From the NCBI GenBank assembly GCA_963995505.1, contig OZ023190.1:15308092-15372091 (forward strand): a stretch of DNA of 64,000 nt, in the 5' to 3' direction. The notes beneath the pieces were generated by a model. The model worked only from the letters and a program-made list of their open reading frames with translations. It ran no database searches and was not told the origin of the DNA. This document shows, piece by piece, positions 60,306 through 64,000 of the stretch; position 1 is the first letter of the stretch; every line of letters starts with the position of its first letter. The DNA comes from Hypericum androsaemum. Lineage: Eukaryota; Streptophyta; Magnoliopsida; Malpighiales; Hypericaceae. Position numbers and translations under genes: made by a program.

Positions 60306-60751
60306 AATGTATAAGTAAAAAAAATCATGTCCGATCGATCAGTTTATCAGTCATTCCAGTTCAACCGCGACCCGAAGAGCAGAGCGGGTCGCTCTCGGGA
60401 TCGTTTTGAAAACGATCCCCCGAGCCCTTTTTTGGAAACCCAAAAAAAAGTACTTTTCTCTGTTATCCCATTTGGAAACCTATGCAGAAAAAGACCCTAC
60501 GGTTTCTAAGTTACATTTTTAATCTTTTCTAATTTATCTTCTCGTTAGCCAACCAGAAAATTGATTTAATAGCATCTTTCAGGGTGTTAAATGGACTTTT
60601 TTTTTATTGCAGTGACAGAGCTCTTCGGATACAAGAGTGGAGAAGAATGGATGGTGGTTCATTTCCTTTTTCTCAGAAAAGTTGTTCTAGAGCATATCAG
60701 ACCCACTACCACTTGATCGTGGACGTAATTCATTCATAAACAGGGTTGCAA
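60306..60751. other. Intergenic, nothing seen
   Basis: No gene. Adjoins the deleted diphosphatase copy. Confidence 0.4.
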
Positions 60752-61112
60752 CATCTGCTTGGGAATCGGAATCGCATCTCGATGCTCCTCATTCGATTGG
60801 TACCAATGAGCAACAACCTATCATCATCATAAACATCAGTATGTCCAAATGCATCAAAATAAAGACAATTTGGTCGGAATTTAGCTGGCAGATTCGCGCA
60901 ATGAGTTGGGTTGGATCGGGATCGAGGCGAAGACTTGAATCAGGTTGGATGGTTTCCGGAATATCAGTGCCTGGATGCATACACATGGATGGAGTTGATG
61001 GTTGGTTGAAGCCGTGTAGGGAGGGAGGTAGTTGGGAGGGAAAGATGAAATAAGAGGTTGGCCCTTGGCGGGTGTATAATTAGATCACTGGATGACATGT
61101 CGTCTGCTAAGC
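60752..61112 (-). pseudogene. Internally deleted copy of the diphosphatase gene
   Basis: 60752-60858 matches the last ~33 codons of the intact gene (50978-51076). 60859-61112 matches its upstream/first-exon region (about 52261-52502), including GATGAAATAAGAGGTTGGC and CACTGGATGAC(A/T)TGTCGTCT. The ~1.2 kb between, nearly the whole coding region, is absent. The result cannot encode an enzyme. Confidence 0.85.
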
Positions 61113-62690
61113 TTTCTGCAATTGGTAAATTATTCATGGAATTTGTTGTTTGTTAGGAGAATCTAAATAGGTGTGTGGAGGAGAATTATTCAAAGTGGTG
61201 GTGAATTAAGCAACATGACTGAGGGGATATATTTCTTCTTCTTTTTTCTCAAATAAGTTTACTATGGGAAACATCAAATCATGTATTTACTTGATCTGCT
61301 AAATCACGATAGTATAAATTAATATTTCACGTGAAACCAACTTTACTCCCTAAAATTTAGTATGATATACTAGGAGGTCCTATTATTAGTTAGTCCCAAA
61401 ATTTTAGAAAATTGAATTCGTTAGTCTTTTTAACCAATTTCTAACTCAAATTTAGGTAGATTAAAATATGAAATTACCAAAATATCCGTACATATCATGA
61501 AAACTCTAAAATCATAGGAAACCCACCGCAGTAAAAAAACCAAGCTATCAAAACAAAATAACTGTTAAGCCTATGTCGAAAAATCCTAAAACCAAAATTG
61601 AACTTCCTCCTCTTTCTAACAATCCCAATTAAACAGAGTTGTAGGCAAAGCGGGAACGGCCGTGGGGCGGTGGACATCGGAGCATCAGACGACGGGGCGG
61701 CGGGCTGGTGGGAGAATGTGTTGCCGATTGGGATAGAGTGGGAGTCATCCGGCAAGGACGATCCTAAAAACATTGTTCAATTCAATTAAACAATAAAAAT
61801 GAAAAGTATTAAATTAAAGAGTTCCTATAATGATGAAGGTGGTAGGAACCGTCACCGTTTCTGACCGGAGAAGAATCAGAAGTCATTGCTACAGAAAAGA
61901 TTAGGTGGAGCGTCGGTGGTCGTATGTTTTTTACCGTGTGTAAAGTTGGTATGATTTTGGAGTTTTAATACGTATTTTGGTAATTAATATATCTAAATTT
62001 GAGATGGAAATTAATTAGAGAGACTAACGAGTTTGATTATTAAAATTCATGAACTAATTAATTATTGACAGGACTTCCTAGTACATTATACTAAATCATA
62101 GAAACTTGTTAATTTTTTCCCAACTAAAAATGAAAAGAAAAAAAAGAATATATGAAATTTAGAGGATTAAACTTCTTTTAGGGGTTATGTGAAATCCAAG
62201 AATTTTGGAGCTTTCTTTAAAAGTAATTAAGGATTGACCTGCAAAACAGTTGTGGCCATGATTTGATTAGCGGCAAATTAATTGACATAAAAATAATCTG
62301 CAATCAACTTTAATCAAACCACCATGGCTATTTAGAAAGTGTCCGATTGGTGAAGATGTCACAAGAAAGTTGACTGCCAAAATAAAATGTTTTCTCTTTG
62401 GCCAACAGAGAAGATGGCAGTGTGGGGTGGGGCCACCCAAAAATGTGAAAATTGAGGATAGGGAAGAATTAGAATTGGACAGGTGTCCAACAATAATAAA
62501 CTATGTTTTCCTCTCTTTGTTTTTTTTAAAACAAAAAAAAGCCTATTGGTCTTCTCTTCCGTGACAAAACTATATATTATATTGTTGTCCCCTTTTTTTT
62601 CCTTTTCATTTAATTTTTTTTTCTCATCAACACTGTATCCCTGGGCTTCCCCTATCATTCACCACTATCTTTCTTTCTCCACGTTAACTT
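61113..62690. other. Upstream region of PP2C, no other gene
   Basis: AT-rich. 61590-61760 is a GC-richer island without a convincing frame. The promoter of the downstream PP2C probably lies here. Confidence 0.4.
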
Positions 62691-63501
62691 TTTCCAGTTC
62701 TTGAAGCTTTATGTCAGATATTGGTTACTACCTTATCTCCTTGTATTAAAGGGCGATTTTTTTTTCTCGTTTCTTTTGGTGATCGCATTTAGAAAGGCGC
62801 TTCCTTTTCCCTCCATCTTCCAAAACCCACATCCATTTCTTGGTTTCCTAGCTTTTCCGAACTGGGTTCCTCCTAATTTGTTGTTGGGCATCATAAAGTT
62901 GGTGTCTTTGTTCCAATCTTGTCTAGATAAAAACTGGGTCGGGAGAGCTTGGGTCCGTGAGGCTAAGATTGGTTACCTCAGATCCAGGGAACTTGGACAC
63001 TGTAGGAAAATAAAGGTGGGTCCTTTTCTGGCGTCTACCTTGTGATTTTTCTTGGAACTTTTAGCTTTTATGTGTTCTTTCTCATGACCCTTTTCGCTTT
63101 TAATCTTTCTTGTGCCTAAAGTAACTGACTTTGGTTGTGGAGTTTTTATTTCCATGTTGTTTGTTTGTGGTGAGGTTGACTGAGGTAGATTGATGAAGCA
63201 TTTGATTTAGGCTTAAGAAGAGATTTAGCCCTTTCCAATTTGGGGTTTTACTTTCCAAAAATGGATGATTGTGTCTTACTTTGGTGACCAGATCTAGTTA
63301 ACCCATTTCCCTTTCTCACTGCCTTTTTATTTAGGTCACTCGTTTCTTACTTAATCCAGAAGCTGGTTCCTGGGTTACAGTTGGCTTTTTATTTTTCCTG
63401 TCGTGGAAGGGATGGAAAATGGTCTAGTTGAATAATGACAGGTCGTGGAATTCTTGAGGGGGTGGAGGATTACTTTTCCTGCTGTCCGGATAAGGATTTT
63501 G

Positions 63502-64000
63502 ATGGAGGAGATGCTTCTGACGTCTCCGGTGCCATTTAGTGCAAGTAACTGTTTAGCAGCCTGTGAAATATCAACCATAGGAACCCATATGGATATCGAA
63601 AGCTTTAAACTCATAACGGATGACATGTTGCCTGATCCTGCAACTGAGGTTCCGACTGTTTTTGGCGGAGATTTGGATAGCAGTGAAATGGAGAATGAAG
63701 TTGGTGATGTAGAAATGTCGAGTTCATTGGAGCATAGGGAAGGAGGAGCTCTTCTGTTGGAAGCAATCTCTTGCGGAAACAGCACCTGGGTTACCAGTGA
63801 TGAAGTCGTCACCAACCGAGCACGTGAGGAAGATGACTCCTTGTCCTTTGAGGGAGATCCGGTTCTGGATACCTCTTGTTCATTTTCTATTTGCAGTGAG
63901 ACCAGTAGCTTGTGCGGGGATGATTTCTTGGGTTTTGAGTCCACCTCAGACGGAGGAACTGCGTGTGCTTTAGATATTGAGAAAAGCATTTGTGGTGCAA
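63502..64000 (+). CDS. HAB1: Clade A protein phosphatase 2C, N-terminal part (runs off window)
   Basis: First coding exon of an ABA co-receptor phosphatase of the ABI1/HAB1 group, which binds PYR/PYL receptors and inactivates SnRK2 kinases in the nucleus and cytosol. Open from ATG 63502 for 166 codons to the window edge. The segment is the regulatory N-terminus: MEEMLLTSPVPFSASN, then an acidic Ser-rich region with EEDDSLSFEGDPVLDTSCSF, SETSSLCGDDFLGFE and DIEKSIC. These blocks are characteristic of HAB1-type proteins across eudicots. The catalytic domain lies beyond 64000. The ATG follows several hundred bases of pyrimidine-rich leader (about 62690-63500), which may include a 5'-UTR intron (GGTGGGTCC near 63014). 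The choice of HAB1 over ABI1 rests on the N-terminus only. Confidence 0.85.
   Translation, partial: MEEMLLTSPVPFSASNCLAACEISTIGTHMDIESFKLITDDMLPDPATEVPTVFGGDLDSSEMENEVGDVEMSSSLEHREGGALLLEAISCGNSTWVTSDEVVTNRAREEDDSLSFEGDPVLDTSCSFSICSETSSLCGDDFLGFESTSDGGTACALDIEKSICGA

Overview
The window is nuclear DNA from a flowering plant, almost certainly a eudicot. Genes have many short exons with GT..AG introns in AT-rich DNA, there is a MIR156 precursor, and the recognisable proteins are typical plant ones. The rest is transposon relics and AT-rich intergenic sequence. Exon limits were read by eye from frame continuity and splice consensus, so individual boundaries could be off by a base or two.

Layout. 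1-3.4 kb: translation factor eIF4A (minus). 3.4-19 kb: gene-poor, with two pieces of a pogo/Emigrant-like element, a long-TIR element, a decayed Ty3/gypsy pol fragment, and a 3.7-kb foldback element (14.6-18.4 kb) whose two arms are a degenerate ~22-bp minisatellite in opposite orientation. 19.2-19.5 kb: MIR156 with a clear TATA box. 22.4-29.7 kb: two 12-exon housekeeping genes on the minus strand, a two-domain tRNA m3C methyltransferase (TRM140-like) and Golgi tether subunit COG8. 30.6-31.1 kb: a secreted proline-rich protein. 33.5-36.4 kb: a USP-domain receptor-like cytoplasmic kinase with intact exon structure but a frameshift, two in-frame stops and a lost catalytic Asp. 37.2-41.1 kb: spliceosomal cyclophilin CYP57/CWC27. 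43.5-46.4 kb: a hAT-type element with perfect 8-bp target duplication and a Copia-type LTR. 47.1-48.6 kb: an intronless Harbinger-transposase-derived gene lacking the acidic triad.

51-64 kb appears to be an old tandem duplication of a two-gene block: Mn-dependent ADP-ribose/CDP-alcohol diphosphatase (minus) followed by clade A PP2C phosphatase (plus). In the left copy the diphosphatase is intact and the PP2C is a pseudogene. In the right copy the diphosphatase is a deletion remnant and the PP2C (HAB1-like, running off the window) reads open. Two Mutator-like elements, a second minisatellite element and a mitochondrial acyl carrier protein retro-pseudogene lie in and between the copies.

The best candidate for something undescribed is the repeat family at 14.6-18.4, 32.0-32.2 and 57.1-58.0 kb. 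All three members share ends built around GGGGACTA, a subterminal palindrome around ATCAGATTT, and an interior of ~22-bp GATATTGGTTT units.
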